From Methylobacterium durans (GTDB lineage Bacteria > Pseudomonadota > Alphaproteobacteria > Rhizobiales > Beijerinckiaceae): a DNA stretch of 64,000 nucleotides. The stretch is taken from the NCBI RefSeq assembly GCF_003173715.1, contig NZ_CP029550.1, positions 2,294,001-2,358,000 on the forward strand. Reading direction: 5' to 3'. The notes beneath the pieces were generated by a model. The model made no database searches. It was given only the letters and a program-made list of their open reading frames with translations, and had not been told where the DNA came from. A program made the translations under genes and the position numbers. How positions within the stretch are numbered: the stretch's first letter is position 1; every line of letters starts with the position of its first letter. This document shows, in pieces, positions 27,737 to 39,659 of this stretch.

Positions 27737-28510
27737 ATGGCCGGCCGGGGATCGCTCGCGGCACCTCTGTTCTGGACGAGCGTCGTCGGCGGCACGGCTG
27801 CCCTCTGGCTCGGGCGCCCGGCCCTCGTCGCGACCGGTCTCGCCGCGCTTCTCGTCCTGCTGCGGGCGCTCGATCGCCCGGCCCGGTTCCGGCGGCTGGT
27901 GCGCCGGGTGGCGCGACGGCACGCCGACACGCTGGCCCTGCGACAGCGCCAGGAGAGCTTCGTCGACGCCTACGGCAACCTCGTCCGCGACGGCTGGCTG
28001 CGGGAGCGGGAATACTTCGTCGTCCGCACGGTTCTGCCCGAGATCGAGAACCGGGGCTTCTCCGACTATGCCGAGGAGCGCTTCGACGAGATGGTCGAGA
28101 TCGTCGAGGCGGTGGCGGCCTCGGTCGAGCTGCCCGACGAGACTGAGGCGCCCGACGACGGGGTCGGCTACGAGCAATTCTGCGCCGACCGCCTGACGGA
28201 GGCGGGCTGGCGCGCCCACACCACCCGGGCGAGCGGCGACCAGGGTGCCGACATCGTGGCCGAGCGCGACCGGGTTCGCCTCGTCGTCCAGTGCAAGCGC
28301 TACGGCAAGCCGGTGGGCAACGCCGCCGTGCAGGAGGTCGCTGCGGCCGCCCGCTACTGGTCGGGCGACATGGCGGCCGTGGTGACCAATGCCGGATTCA
28401 CTCCGGCCGCCCGCAAGCTCGCCGCCGCGACCGGCGTGCATCTTCTCCACCACGACGAACTTCCCGACCTCCATCCGGTCCGGCAGATCCGCGGCGGCCG
28501 CGCCCGTTGA
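27737..28510 (+). CDS. Membrane-anchored Mrr-like restriction endonuclease domain protein
   Basis: A 257-residue protein with two N-terminal membrane helices (about 6-47), a charged linker and a C-terminal Mrr_cat nuclease domain (about 145-257). The PD-(D/E)xK core is visible: GDQGADIVAERD and VVQCKRYGKPVGNAAVQEV, followed by NAGFTPAARKLA. Homologues are of unknown role, sometimes suspected in defence against modified DNA or in DNA metabolism at the membrane. ATG 27737 is chosen because the hydrophobic segment begins there. No methyltransferase partner is near. Confidence 0.75.
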   Translation: MAGRGSLAAPLFWTSVVGGTAALWLGRPALVATGLAALLVLLRALDRPARFRRLVRRVARRHADTLALRQRQESFVDAYGNLVRDGWLREREYFVVRTVLPEIENRGFSDYAEERFDEMVEIVEAVAASVELPDETEAPDDGVGYEQFCADRLTEAGWRAHTTRASGDQGADIVAERDRVRLVVQCKRYGKPVGNAAVQEVAAAARYWSGDMAAVVTNAGFTPAARKLAAATGVHLLHHDELPDLHPVRQIRGGRAR

Positions 28511-28523
28511 TCAGGGCGCGTGA

Positions 28524-30043
28524 TCAAGGCTCCTGGCCGAGTGGCAGCCAGCGCCGCCCGTCGCGGGCGAGGAGGTCGTCGGCCTCCTTCGGCCCGTCCG
28601 TGCCCGCGGCGTAGAAGGCGACGTCGGCATTCGCCCACGCCTTCAGGAGCGGGTCGACCGCGGCCCAGCCGGCCTCGATGTTGTCGGCCCGCTGGAACAG
28701 GGTCGCGTCGCCGACCATGCAATCGTAGATCAGGGTCTCGTAGCCGACATTCGGCTTCTCCTGGAAGAAATCGGCGTAGTGGAAGCGCGTCGCGACGCTG
28801 CCGAGCTCCATCTTCGGCCCGGCCGCTTCACGTTGAGGATGGTGCTCGATCCCTGCTCGGGGTCGATGGTGAGCCGCATCACGTTGGGCGCCAGCTCCGT
28901 CACCTCGGTCTCGCGGAACAGGTGAAAGGGCGGCGGCTTGAAGTGGATCGCGATCTCGGTGAGGCGGTCCGTCATGCGCTTGCCCGTGCGCAGGTAGAAG
29001 GGCACGCCGGCCCAGCGCCAGTTCTCGATCGAAAGCTTGAGCGCCACGTAGGTCTCGGTGCGCGAATCCGGGGCCACGTGCGGCTCGTCCCGGTAGGCGG
29101 GGACCGCCTGCCCCTGCTCGATCCCGGCCACGTACTGGCCGCGGACCGCGTCGCCGGGCTCGATCGGCCGCACAGCCTCGGCGAGCTTCGCCTTCTCGGT
29201 CCGCACGGCCTCGGCGTCGAACGAGTTCGGCGGCTCCATCGCCACCATGCAGAGGAGCTGGAACAGGTGATTCGGCACCATGTCCCGCAGCGCCCCGGTC
29301 GGCTCGTAGAAGGCGCCGCGCTCCTCGACGCCGATCGTCTCGGCCGCGGTGATCTGGACGTGGTCGACGTATTCCCGCCGCCAGACCGGCTCCAGCATGC
29401 CGTTGGCGAAGCGCAGGGCCATCAGGCTCTGCACCGTCTCCTTGCCGAGGAAATGGTCGATCCGGAAGAACTGGCTCTCGTCGGCCTGCTTCAGGATGCG
29501 GGCGTTCAGCGCCTGCGCCGAGGCGAGGTCGGAGCCGAACGGCTTCTCGATGACGACCCGGCGGAAGGCGCCCTCTGCTTGGGCGAGAAGCCCGGCCTGC
29601 CCGAGCTGCTCGACGATCGAGCCGAAGAACCGGGCTGCCACCGCGAGGTAGAAGACGACGCTGCCCCCGACCCGCTCCTTCAGCGCGGCGTAGGAAGCTG
29701 GGTCCTCGAAGTCGCCCTTCAGGAAGTGGATGCGCTCTCGCACGAAGCCCCAGGCTTTCGGGTCGATCCGGTCGGCGTGGAACTCGGAGGTCTTGTCCTT
29801 CGTGAAGGAGTCCATCGTCGCGGTGAGGTCCGTGCGCAGGCCCTCGTCGGTGTTGTCGTTGTGGTCGACGCCGAGGATCTTGAAGCCGTCGGCGAGGAGG
29901 CCCGCGCTCGACAGGTTGTAGAGAGCGGGCATCAGGAGGCGCTTCGTCAGGTCGCCAGCCGCGCCGAAGATGACGAGGGTGCAGGGCGGCGCGGCCTGCG
30001 TGCCGCAGGCGGCGCGCCCGCTCGGGGTGACGGTGGGGTCCAT
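28524..30043 (-). CDS. zwf: Glucose-6-phosphate 1-dehydrogenase, frameshifted
   Basis: The first enzyme of the oxidative pentose phosphate/Entner-Doudoroff route, oxidising glucose-6-phosphate with NADP. The NADP loop GAAGDLTKRLLMPAL and the substrate motif RIDHFLGKE are intact. The frame breaks near the C-terminus at CCC 28818-28820; one more C gives VKRPGPKMELGSVATRF and a normal 506-residue enzyme ending at 28524. ATG 30043 begins the family sequence; earlier codons are not conserved-looking. No pgl or edd is adjacent. It follows the efflux operon by 104 bases on the same strand. Confidence 0.88.
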
Positions 30044-30147
30044 CGGCAGGCTCCGGGTGCGTGCCCGCCGGAAGCTCGGCCGGAGGGCTCGCACGTCAAA
30101 CGGGCGATCCCGGCGCCCGTTCCGGGTTCGTGAGGCCGTGTACGGCG

Positions 30148-31643
30148 CTACTCGTCCGTCCGCACGGCCTGGCCGCCCCGGTCGATCGGCAGGCGCGGGC
30201 CCTTCAGCTCAGGACCGCCCGGCAGGCTGCGCACGTCCCAGCCGCCGCCGAGCGCCCGAATCAGCGAGACGGCGGTGGTGAAGCGGTTGAGCCGCACCTG
30301 CAACGCGGCGACCTCGTTGTTGAGGGCGAGACTCTGCGCGGTCACGACGGTCGTGAAGTTCTGGGTGCCGGCGCGGTACTCGTTGAGGGTGATCTCGACG
30401 GCGCGGCGGGCGGAGGCGAGGGCGGCGTCCTGCGCCACCTGCTGGCGGGCGAGGATGCGCACGCCGGCAAGCCCGTTCTCGACCTCGCCGAAGGCGGTGA
30501 GGACCACCTGCCGGTAATTGGCCACCGCTCCGTCATAGGCCGCCCGCGCGCCCTGGAGGGCGGCGGCGCGGGCGCCCCGTCGAACAGCACCTCGGTGCCG
30601 GCGGCGGCCACCGACCAGACCTGGTTCGCGGCCGAGAACAGGCCGTTGCGCGGATCACCCGAGATGCCGCCCGAGGCCGAGAGCGTCACGGTCGGGTAGA
30701 AGGCCGCGACGGCGACCCCGATCAGTTCGCTCTGCTGCTGTACCGCCCGCTCGGCCTGGGCGACGTCGGGGCGCCGCTCCAGAAGATCGGAGGGGATGCC
30801 GACCGGAACCGCGGGCGGGCGGCTCGCCAGGGAGGCCACGGGAACCGAGACCTCGGAGGGCGGGCGCCCGACGAGGACCGCGATGGCATGCTCGAAGGTC
30901 GCCCGCTGCAGGCCGACCGCGATGGCCGCGGCCTGCGTCGTCTGGACCTGCGTCTGGGCGGTGATCACGTCGGAGCGGGCGGCGACGCCCGCGTTGTACT
31001 GGTTCTCGGTGATCGCGAGCGTCTTCTTGAAGTTCTCGACGTTCTCGTTGAGCACCCGCTGCAGGGCGTCGTTGTAGCGGAGCTGCAGGTAGTTCGTGAC
31101 GAGCTCGGCCTGGACCGCCAGGCGCACGGCGCCGACCTGGGCGGCGTCGGCCTGGGCGGCGGCGACCTCGCTCTCGATGTTGCGCCGGATGCCGCCGAAC
31201 AGATCGAGCTCCCAGCTCGCCTGCCCTTGCAGCGAGACGTTGGTCCGCTCGACGCCCGCCGTGCGCACCCGGGTGATCGAGGGCGCGCCGATCACGGTCG
31301 GGTAGAGGGCGGCGCGGGCCTGCTCGACGAGGGCGCGTGCCTGCCGGTAGCCGGCGACCGCCTGGCGCAGGGTCTGGCTGTCGACGTCGACGAGGCGCAC
31401 GAGCCGGTCGAGGGTGGGGTCGTTGAACACCCGCCACCAGTCGCCGCGCTCGGCCCCGTCATTCGGCTGGGCGAGGCGCCAGCCCTTCTTCGACGCGACG
31501 TGGGAGGCGCTGTCCTCGCGCTGGCCGCCCTCCTTGAAGGCGAGCGGCGTCTCGACGGAGGGCCGCGCGTAGTCGGGCCCGACCATGCAGCCGCCGAGGG
31601 AGGCGGCAAGGCTGGCCGCCGCCAGAAGACTCGGAACCCGCAT
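30148..31643 (-). CDS. NodT-family outer membrane efflux lipoprotein, frameshifted
   Basis: A TolC-like channel of RND pumps. A lipoprotein signal with lipobox LGGC at residue 18 is followed by MVGPDYARP, typical of NodT/OprM proteins, and two outer-membrane-efflux repeats. The frame breaks at C4 30575-30578; one more base gives VLFDGGARAAALQGARAAYDG and a 498-residue protein ending at 30148. The start ATG 31643 overlaps the stop of the upstream pump gene (TGATG). Last gene of the mdt-like operon. Confidence 0.85.
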
Positions 31644-34600
31644 CACTCGGCGGCCGGAAGCGGGGCGGTGCCCGAGCCGCGGCGGCGGGCGAGAACGCGG
31701 TGCCGCATCCGGTCGAGGTACAGGTAGACGACGGGGGTCGTGTAGAGGGTCAGGATCTGGCTCACGATCAGGCCGCCGACGATCGCGATGCCCAAGGGCC
31801 GGCGCAGCTCCGAGCCCTCGCCGCCGGCGAGGATCAGGGGCGCCGCGCCGAGCAGCGCGGCCAGCGTTGTCATCATGATCGGCCGGAAGCGCAAGAGGCA
31901 GGCCTCGAAGATCGCGTCGCGCGGGGCGGCACCGCGGGTGCGCTCCGCATCGAGGGCGAAGTCGATCATCATGATGGCGTTCTTCTTCACGATGCCGATG
32001 AGCAGGAACACGGCGATGAGCGCGATCACCGTGAATTCCGTGCCCGAGACGAGGAGCGCGAGCAGCGCCCCGATGCCGGCGGAGGGCAGGGTCGAGAGGA
32101 TCGTGATCGGGTGCACAAAGCTCTCGTAGAGGATTCCGAGGATCGTGTAGACGGCGAGGATGGCGGCGAGGATCAGCAGCGGCTGGCGCGAGGCCGAGGC
32201 CTGATAGTTCTTGGCCGCGCCCGCGAACTCGCCGTGGATGGTTGCGGGCAGCCTGAGCGAGGCCATCGCCTCCTCGATCGCGGCGGTGGCGTCCGACAGG
32301 CTCTTGCCGCTGGCGAGGTTGAACGAGATCGTGGTCGCCACGAACAGGCCCTGGTGGCTCACCTGGACCGGCGCGTTGCCGGTCTCGAGCCGGGCGAAGG
32401 CCGAGAGCGGGATCATCGTCTCCTTGGCGCTCGACACCGGCGCGCTCGAGGAGGCGCCGCCCTTGCTCGCCGCGATGGCGTTCGAGGCGGCGTTGCGCGC
32501 CGAATCGCTGGCGATGGCGGCGGCCGTCGCCGAAGGGTCGGTCGCCGTGGTGTCGGTCGTCGCGGCGGCGCCCGTGCCGTTGGTGTTGGCGGCGCCGTTC
32601 GCCGCCACCGTGCCGGCCACCGCGTTCGTCGTCGCCGAGCCCCGCGCCTTGCCGCCCGAGGTCGAGACGTAGATCATCTTGAGCGTCTCGGGGCTCTGCA
32701 GGTAGCGCGGCGCGATCTCCATCACGACGTGATACTGGTTGAGCGGGTTGTAGATCGTCGAGACCTGCCGCTGGCCGAAGGCGTCGTAGAGCGTGTTGTC
32801 GATCTTGTCGGGGGTAATGCCGTAGCGGAAGGCGGTGGCCCGGTCGATCACGAGCCGGCTTTCCAAGCCCCCTCCTGCTGGTCCGAGGTCACGTCGGCGA
32901 AGATCGGGTTCTTCTGGAGCGCCGCGAGGAGCTGGGGCGCGGCCGCGTAGAGCTCGTCCGCCGTGTCGCCCTGGAGCGTGTACTGGTACTGCGCGAAGCT
33001 CTGGCGCCCGCCCATGCGAAGATCCTGGCGCGGGAACAGGAACAGGCGCGCGCCCGCCACCCGCGCGAGCTTCGGGCGCAGGCGGTTCATCACCTCGGAG
33101 ATCGGCGGGCGCTCGGAGCGCGGCTTCAGGCTCACGAACACGTTCGCGGAGTTGGTGCCGCGCCCGCCCGTGAAGCCGACGACGTAGTCGACGGCCGGAT
33201 CCGCCTGCACGATCGCGGTGGCCTGCCGGAGCTTCTGCTCCATCGCCTGGAAGGAGATGCGCTGGTCGGCCTGGATGCCGCCCATCATCTGCCCCGTATC
33301 CTGCTCGGGGAAGAAGCCTTTCGGCACGATGACGTAGAGGTAGACGTTGAGACCGATCGTGGCGAAGAGCGACAGCAGCACGAGGCGGCGGTGGCGCAAG
33401 GCCGTGTCGAGCGTGCGCTCGTAGGCGCCGAGCATTCGGTCGAACCCGTCCTCGAGCGCGCGGAAGACGACGTTCGGGCGCTTCTGCGCCGCGCCGTGCG
33501 GCTCCGGCTTCAGGAGGCGCGCGCACATCATCGGGGTGGTGGTGAGCGAGAGCACCAGCGAGATCAGGATCGCCAGCGACAGCGTCACGGCGAATTCCTG
33601 GAACAGGCGCCCGACGAGGCCGCCCATCAGCAGGATCGGCAGGAAGACCGCCACCAGCGACAGGCTCATCGAGATGACGGTGAAGCCGACCTCCCGGGCG
33701 CCGAGCAGCGCCGCCTCGAGGCGCGGCTTGCCCTGCTCGATGTGGCGCTGGATGTTCTCCAGCACCACGATGGCGTCGTCCACGACGAAGCCCGTGGCGA
33801 TGATGAGCGCCATCAGCGACAGGATATCGAGGGAATAGTCGAACAGGTACATCGCCGAGAAGGTGCCGACGATGGAGATCGGCACGGCGACCGCCGGGAT
33901 CAGGGTCGCCCGCCACGAGCGCAGGAACACGAAGACCACGAACACGACGAGGCCGACCGCGATGAGGAGCGTCTGCTCGGTCTCGGCCAGCGAAGCGCGA
34001 ATCGTGGCGCTGCGGTCGCCCGTGATGGTCAGGTCGATGTCGCCTGGCAACGCCGCCCGGACCTGCGGGATCGCCGCCTTCACGCCCTTGATCGTCTCGA
34101 CGACGTTCGAGCCCGGCTGCTTGTAGATGAACAGGATGACGCCGGGCTTGCCGTTGATGAGGCCGAGATTGCGCCGGTCCTCGACCCCGTCGACCACTTG
34201 GCCGACATCGTTGAGGCGCACGCCCGCCCCGTTGCGGTAGGCCACGACGATGTCGCGGTAATCGGCCGCCGTGCGGCCCTGGTCGTTGGCGTAGAGCTGG
34301 TAGCGGCGCGAATCCGTCTCGATCGCGCCTTTGGGCGAGTTGGCGTTGGCCGAGGCCAGCGCCGCCCGGATGCCCTCGAGCCCGATCCCGTAGTGGAAGA
34401 GCGCCGTCGGATCGAGCTCGACGCGCACGGCCGGCAGCGACGAGCCGCCGATGTCGACATTCCCGACACCGGGGAGCTGGGACATCTTCTGCTGCACGAC
34501 GGTCGCCGCCGAATCGTAGAGCTGGCCCGGCGTCAGGGTCTCGGAGGTCAGCCCCAGGATCAGGATCGGCGCGTCGGCCGGGTTGAACTTGCGGTAGGTC

Positions 34601-34980
34601 GGGTTGGTGCGCAGAGCCGTCGGCAGGTCGGCACGCGCCGCGTTGATTGCGGCCTGCACGTCGCGGGCGGCCCCGTCGATGTTCCGGTTGAGGCCGAACA
34701 GCAGGACGATGCGCACCGTGCCGGTGGAACTCGTCGAGGTCATCTCGTTGACGTCGGCGATGGCGCCGAGGCGCCGCTCCAGCGGCGCGGCGACCGTCGT
34801 CGCCATGGTCTCGGGCGAGGCGCCGGCCATCTGCGCCTGGACCAGGATGACGGGAAAATCGACCTGCGGCAGCGGCGCGACGGGCAGCTTCAGGAAGGCG
34901 AAGATGCCGGCGAGCAGCACCCCGATCGTCAGGAGCGTGGTGGCGACCGGGCGCCGGATGAACGGCTCGGAGACGTTCAC
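31643..34980 (-). CDS. mdtC: RND multidrug efflux permease MdtC-like, frameshifted
   Basis: A 12-helix proton-driven inner membrane pump of the HAE-1 RND family. Starts with [17 protein letters not shown]; the proton-relay helix has [14 protein letters not shown], and the last part has [14 protein letters not shown]. The frame breaks at C5 32868-32872; one more base joins [19 protein letters not shown] and gives about 1,112 residues. That is some 70 longer than usual because of an Ala/Thr/Ser-rich insert (about 32424-32657) in the periplasmic domain. GTG 34980 overlaps the stop of mdtB as GTGA. Confidence 0.88.
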
Positions 34981-37900
34981 GGGACGGCCTCGCCGGTCGG
35001 CACGCCCCCCTCGCGCCGCCCCGTGACGCGCCGCTCAAGGCGGTCGAAGGCGAGGTAGATCACCGGCGTGGTGAAGAGCGTCAGCACCTGGCTGACGATG
35101 AGGCCGCCCGCGATGCAGATGCCGAGCGGCTGGCGCAGCTCCGAGCCGACGCCGGTGCCGAGGATGAGCGGGATTGCCGCGAAGAGGGCGGCGAGCGTCG
35201 TCATCAGGATGGGGCGGAAGCGCAGGAGGCAGGCCTCGAAGATCGCGTCCCGCGGGCTCATCCCCTCCTCGCGCTCGGCCTGGAGCGCGAAGTCGATCAT
35301 CATGATCGCGTTCTTCTTGACGATCCCGATCAGGAGCACGATGCCGATGATCGCGATCACATCGAGGGAGAGCCCGAACAGCATCAGCCCGAGAAGCGCC
35401 CCGATACCGGCGGACGGCAGCGTCGAGAGGATCGTGATCGGGTGGATGAAGCTCTCGTAGAGCACGCCCAGCACGATGTAGACGGTGACGATCGCGGCCA
35501 GCACGAGGAACAGCTCGTTGCCGAGCGCCGCCTGGAAGGCGAAGACCGAGCCCTGCGGCACGATCCGGAAGCTCGGCGGCAGATCGATCTCCCGCCGAAC
35601 CCCCTCGATCGCCTCGACCGCCTGCCCGAGCGCCGCGCCGGGGGCGAGGTTGAACGAGACGGTGGTGGCGGGAAACTGCCCGAGATGGCTGATCAGGAGC
35701 GGCGCCCGCCGCTCGCTGACGCGCGCCACCGCCGAGAGCGGCACCTGTCCCGTGCTCGCCGCCGAGGAGGGCAGGTAAATCGCGTTGAGGCTCTCGAGCG
35801 TCTTGTGGAGTTCCGGGTCGGCCTCCAGGATCACCCGGTACTGGTTCGACTGGGTGAAGATCGTCGAGATGATGCGCTGCCCGAAGGCGTCGTAGAGGGC
35901 GTTGTCGATGGTGGCCGGCGTGATGCCGTAGCGGCCGGCGGTGGCCCGGTCGATCGTGACGTAGGCGGAGAGCCCGCTGCCCTGAAGGTCGCTCGCCACG
36001 TCGGACAGGAGGGGCGAGCGCCGCAGCGCGGCGACGAAGCGGGGCACCCAGGTCTCGAACTCGTCGAGGTTCGGGTTTTCCAAGATCACTTGGTACTGCG
36101 TCGCCGAGACCGCGGTGTCGATGGTGAGGTCCTGCACCGGCTGCATGTAGAGGCGGATGCCCGGCACCTCGCCGGAGATGCGCTTCAGCCGATCGATGAC
36201 GGCGCTGGCCGAGGCCGACCGTTCGTCGCGCGGCTTCAGGTTGATGAGGAAGCGGCCCGAGTTCAGCGTCACGTTCTGGCCGTCGACCCCGATGAAGGAG
36301 GACAGGCTCGCCACCGCCGGGTCCTTCAGGATCAGGCTCGCCAGCCGCTGCTGGCGCTCGGCCATCGCCGCGTAGGAGACCGTCTGGTCGGCCTGGGTGA
36401 CACCCTGGATCACGCCCGTGTCCTGCACGGGGAAGAAGCCCTTCGGGATCGCCACGAACAGGTAGCCGGTCAGCACCACCGTGCCGACCGTGACGAGGAG
36501 GGTGAGGCCCTGGTGGCGCAGCACCACCCGCAAGGCTCGCCCGTAGGCCGCGATGGTGCGATCGACGGCGGCCCGGCCCATCCGCGACAGGACGCCCTCG
36601 CGGCGCGGGGCGTGACCCTCCGGCGCGTGCTTGAGGAGGCGCGCGCAGAGCATCGGCACGAGGGTCAGCGAGACGACGCCCGAGATGATGATGGTGGCCG
36701 CGAGCGTGATCGCGAATTCGTGGAACAGGCGGCCGACCACGTCGCCCATGAACAGGAGCGGGATCAGCACCGCGATCAGCGAGACGGTGAGCGAGATGAT
36801 GGTGAAGCCGATCTCGCGCGAGCCCTTCAGCGCCGCCTCCAGCGGCGAGTCGCCGTCCTCGACGTGGCGGGCGATGTTCTCGATGACGACGATGGCGTCG
36901 TCCACGACGAAGCCCGTGGCGATGGTGAGCGCCATCAGCGACAGGTTGTCGAGGGAGAAGCCGTAGAGGTCCATGATCGCCAGCGCGCCGACGAGGGAGA
37001 GCGGCACCGACAGGCTCGGGATCAGCGTCGCCGAGAGGCTGCGCAGGAACAGGAAGATCACCATCACCACGAGGGCGATGGCCAGCCCGAGCTCGAACTG
37101 CACGTCCTCGACCGAGGCGCGGATCGTCACCGTGCGGTCGGTGAGCGGCGTCACCGTGATGGCGGCGGGCAGTGTCGCCTGAAGCTGGGGCAGCAGCGCC
37201 TTGATCTTGTCGACGGTGGCGATGACGTTGGCGCCGGGCTGGCGCTGGATGTTGAGGATGACGGCCGGCGTCTCGTCCATCCAGGCGCCGAGCTTGGTGT
37301 TCTCCGGCCCGTCCACCACGTCGGCCACGTCCGAGAGGCGCACCGGCGCGCCGTTGCGGTAGGCGATGATCGCGTCCTTGTAGGTGTTCGGGTCGCGGAT
37401 CTGATCGTTGGCGTTGATCGCGTAGGACTGGGTCGGCCCGTCGATCGTGCCCTTCGGCGTGTTGACGTTGAGGTTCGTGATCGTGGTGCGCAGGTCGTCG
37501 ATGTTGAGCCCGTAGGCCGCGAGCGCCCGGGAATTGAAGCGCACCCGGACCGCCGGCCGCTGGCCGCCGCCCATGCTGACGAGGCCGACGCCCGCGACCT
37601 GCGAGATCTTCTGGGCGAGCCGGGTCTCGGCGAGGTCGCGCACCTGCGTCAGCGCCAGCGTCTTCGAGGTGAGCGCCAGCGTCAGGATCGGCGCGTCGGC
37701 GGGGTTCACCTTGGCGTAGATCGGGGGAGCGGGCAGGTCCGAGGGCAGCAGGTTGCCGGCCGCGTTGATCGCGGCCTGCACCTGCTGCTCGGCGATGTCG
37801 AGGGGGAGATCGAGGCTGAATTGCAGGGTGATGACGGAGGCGCCGGCCGAGCTCTGCGAGGTCATCTGGTTGAGGTTGGCGAGCTGCCCGAACTGGCGCT

Positions 37901-38102
37901 CCAGCGGCGCCGTCACGGACGAGGTCATCACCTCCGGGCTGGCGCCCGGATAGAAGGTCTGCACCTGGATCGTCGGGTAGTCGACCGACGGCAGGGCCGA
38001 GACCGGCAGGTTCAGGTACGACACGAGACCGACGATCAGGATCGCCAGCATCAGGAGCGTCGTCGCGACCGGCCGCAGGATGAAGATGCGGGACGGGTTC
38101 AT
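34977..38102 (-). CDS. mdtB: RND multidrug efflux permease MdtB-like
   Basis: An intact 1,041-residue HAE-1 RND permease, likely partner of the following MdtC-like protein; in E. coli, MdtB and MdtC form a mixed trimer. It begins [19 protein letters not shown] and has the expected two sets of helices and periplasmic loops, the DD pair in [14 protein letters not shown] and the late [15 protein letters not shown] block. Substrates of such pumps include bile salts, novobiocin and metals, but cannot be read from sequence. ATG 38102. Confidence 0.92.
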   Translation of the reverse strand: MNPSRIFILRPVATTLLMLAILIVGLVSYLNLPVSALPSVDYPTIQVQTFYPGASPEVMTSSVTAPLERQFGQLANLNQMTSQSSAGASVITLQFSLDLPLDIAEQQVQAAINAAGNLLPSDLPAPPIYAKVNPADAPILTLALTSKTLALTQVRDLAETRLAQKISQVAGVGLVSMGGGQRPAVRVRFNSRALAAYGLNIDDLRTTITNLNVNTPKGTIDGPTQSYAINANDQIRDPNTYKDAIIAYRNGAPVRLSDVADVVDGPENTKLGAWMDETPAVILNIQRQPGANVIATVDKIKALLPQLQATLPAAITVTPLTDRTVTIRASVEDVQFELGLAIALVVMVIFLFLRSLSATLIPSLSVPLSLVGALAIMDLYGFSLDNLSLMALTIATGFVVDDAIVVIENIARHVEDGDSPLEAALKGSREIGFTIISLTVSLIAVLIPLLFMGDVVGRLFHEFAITLAATIIISGVVSLTLVPMLCARLLKHAPEGHAPRREGVLSRMGRAAVDRTIAAYGRALRVVLRHQGLTLLVTVGTVVLTGYLFVAIPKGFFPVQDTGVIQGVTQADQTVSYAAMAERQQRLASLILKDPAVASLSSFIGVDGQNVTLNSGRFLINLKPRDERSASASAVIDRLKRISGEVPGIRLYMQPVQDLTIDTAVSATQYQVILENPNLDEFETWVPRFVAALRRSPLLSDVASDLQGSGLSAYVTIDRATAGRYGITPATIDNALYDAFGQRIISTIFTQSNQYRVILEADPELHKTLESLNAIYLPSSAASTGQVPLSAVARVSERRAPLLISHLGQFPATTVSFNLAPGAALGQAVEAIEGVRREIDLPPSFRIVPQGSVFAFQAALGNELFLVLAAIVTVYIVLGVLYESFIHPITILSTLPSAGIGALLGLMLFGLSLDVIAIIGIVLLIGIVKKNAIMMIDFALQAEREEGMSPRDAIFEACLLRFRPILMTTLAALFAAIPLILGTGVGSELRQPLGICIAGGLIVSQVLTLFTTPVIYLAFDRLERRVTGRREGGVPTGEAVP

Positions 38103-38138
38103 GGGGACATGTCCGCGTGCGCGGTGCCCGCACCGTCC

Positions 38139-39659
38139 TCACATCCACGGCAGGCCCCCTCTCCCGTTCGGGAGAGGGTTGGGGTGAGGGGTGCGAACGC
38201 TCGGGATAAACCTGAACCCCTCACCCGGTGCGCTGACGCGCACGCGACCTCTCCCGAACGGGAGAGGTGGGCGACGCGCTCCGCAGGGTGGCTCGCCCCG
38301 CTCACGGTGACGACCGCTGCCGGCGCTGCCGGCGCCCGGTTTCGGCCGGCGGCGCCTCGCCCGCGGTGGCGCCGTTCCCCGGGGCTTGCCCTCCGCGTTG
38401 GCCTCTCCCGCGGCGGGGCCGCCCGTGATGCGCACGCTGGCGCCGTCGCGCAGGCGGTCTGTGCCATCGACGACGACCCGGTCGCCGACCGCGAGCCCCT
38501 CGACCGCCACGGTGCGCGCGCCGTCGCTCTCGCCGACCTTGATCGCGCGCACCACGACCTTGTCGTCACCGTCCATCAGGTAGACGTAGGTGCCGGGCGT
38601 GCCCCGCAGGATCGCGCCGGTGGGAACCACGGCCGCGTCGTGCACGGTGTCGACCGTGAGCTTGGCGTTGACGAACTGGTTCGGGAACAGCGCCTCGTCG
38701 TCGTTCTGGAACAGGGCGCGCAGCTTCACGGTGCCGGTCGTCGTGTCGATCTGGTTGTCGACCGTGTCGAGGATGCCGGTGGCGATCTCGTGGGCGTCGC
38801 CCCGGTCGTAGGCGCGCACCGTCAGCTTCGCGCCCGAGCGGACGCGCCGCATCACCCGCGCCACGTCATCCTCCGGCAGCGTGAAGACCACCGAGATCGG
38901 GTGGAGCTGCGTGACGACGACGATCGCGGTGCTGGCCGCCGTGATGTAGTTGCCCTGGTCCACCTGCCGCAGGCCGACGCGCCCGTCGACCGGCGAGGTG
39001 ATGCGCGTGTAGGCGATGTTGAGCTTCTGCTGGTCGACGAGGGCCTGATCGGCCGCGACCGTGCCCTCGTTCTGCTTCACGAGGGCGCCTTGCGTGTCCA
39101 CGTTCTGCTTCGAGATCGAATCCTGCTGCGCCAGGCGCTGGAAGCGGGCGAGGTCGAGCTTCGAGTTCTGCAGGAGGGCCTGGTCGCGGGCGAGCTGGCC
39201 CTGGTACTGCGCGAGCAGCGCCTCGTAGGGGCGCGAGTCGATCTGGGCGAGGAAGTCGCCCTTCTTGACCATCTGGCCCTCGCGGTAGCCGATCTCGGTG
39301 AGGTAGCCGCTGATCTGCGAGCGCACGGTCACGGTCGCGAGCGGCGTCACCGTGCCGAGGCCCTGCAGCACCACGGGCATGTCGCCCTTGGTGACGGAGG
39401 CGATGCCGACGGCCTGCGGCTGGTCGTGCCCGCGCCCGCCGCGGCCCGGGCCACCCCTGCCGTTCGTGGCGCCGGGCTCGCCCGCGACCTCGGTGCGCGA
39501 CTTGTCGTACCAGCGATGCGCGACGGCGCCCGCCGCGCCGAGGACGAGCAGCACCAGGAGCCAGCGGATGAGGCGGCTGCGACGGCGCGGGCGCGCACGC
39601 ACGGGCGCCGCGGGGTACTCGCGCGCCGTCTCGGTGCGGATCGGTGAGCTCTCGTTCAT
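38139..39659 (-). CDS. mdtA: RND efflux periplasmic adaptor (MdtA/HlyD type), 3' end frameshifted
   Basis: A membrane fusion protein linking the RND pump to the outer membrane channel. One N-terminal helix (RLIRWLLVLLVLGAAGAVA), a biotinyl-lipoyl-like hairpin (SQISGYLTEIGYREGQMVKKGD) with coiled coil, a beta-barrel and a proximal domain. As it stands the frame runs to 38139 through a palindromic repeat. Adding one base in the C4G4 run at 38377-38384 gives a natural Ala/Pro/Arg-rich tail and a stop at 38302, before the repeat, for a 452-residue protein. I believe 38302 is the true end. First gene of the operon; no adjacent regulator. Confidence 0.85.
   Translation of the reverse strand: MNESSPIRTETAREYPAAPVRARPRRRSRLIRWLLVLLVLGAAGAVAHRWYDKSRTEVAGEPGATNGRGGPGRGGRGHDQPQAVGIASVTKGDMPVVLQGLGTVTPLATVTVRSQISGYLTEIGYREGQMVKKGDFLAQIDSRPYEALLAQYQGQLARDQALLQNSKLDLARFQRLAQQDSISKQNVDTQGALVKQNEGTVAADQALVDQQKLNIAYTRITSPVDGRVGLRQVDQGNYITAASTAIVVVTQLHPISVVFTLPEDDVARVMRRVRSGAKLTVRAYDRGDAHEIATGILDTVDNQIDTTTGTVKLRALFQNDDEALFPNQFVNAKLTVDTVHDAAVVPTGAILRGTPGTYVYLMDGDDKVVVRAIKVGESDGARTVAVEGLAVGDRVVVDGTDRLRDGASVRITGGPAAGEANAEGKPRGTAPPRARRRRPKPGAGSAGSGRHRERGEPPCGARRPPLPFGRGRVRVSAPGEGFRFIPSVRTPHPNPLPNGRGGLPWM
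38157..38268 (-). repeat. 112-base palindromic repeat, copy 2
   Basis: Same length and orientation as copy 1. Both ends carry perfect hairpins (CTCTCCCGTTCGGGAGAG and CTCTCCCGAACGGGAGAG), and the inner arms TGGGGTGAGGGG / CCCCTCACCC pair. It sits in the gap between mdtA (corrected end 38302) and mdtB (start 38102). Confidence 0.88.

Noticed and set aside
38139..38301. C-terminal extension of MdtA through the palindromic repeat
   Set aside because: One added base in the C4G4 run at 38377-38384 gives a stop at 38302 before the repeat, so the extension is probably an artefact.
35442..39647. A 1,401-codon open frame on the plus strand opposite the mdt operon
   Set aside because: It is the antisense shadow of high-GC RND genes: rich in Arg, Asp, His and Gly, with no domain and no ribosome site.
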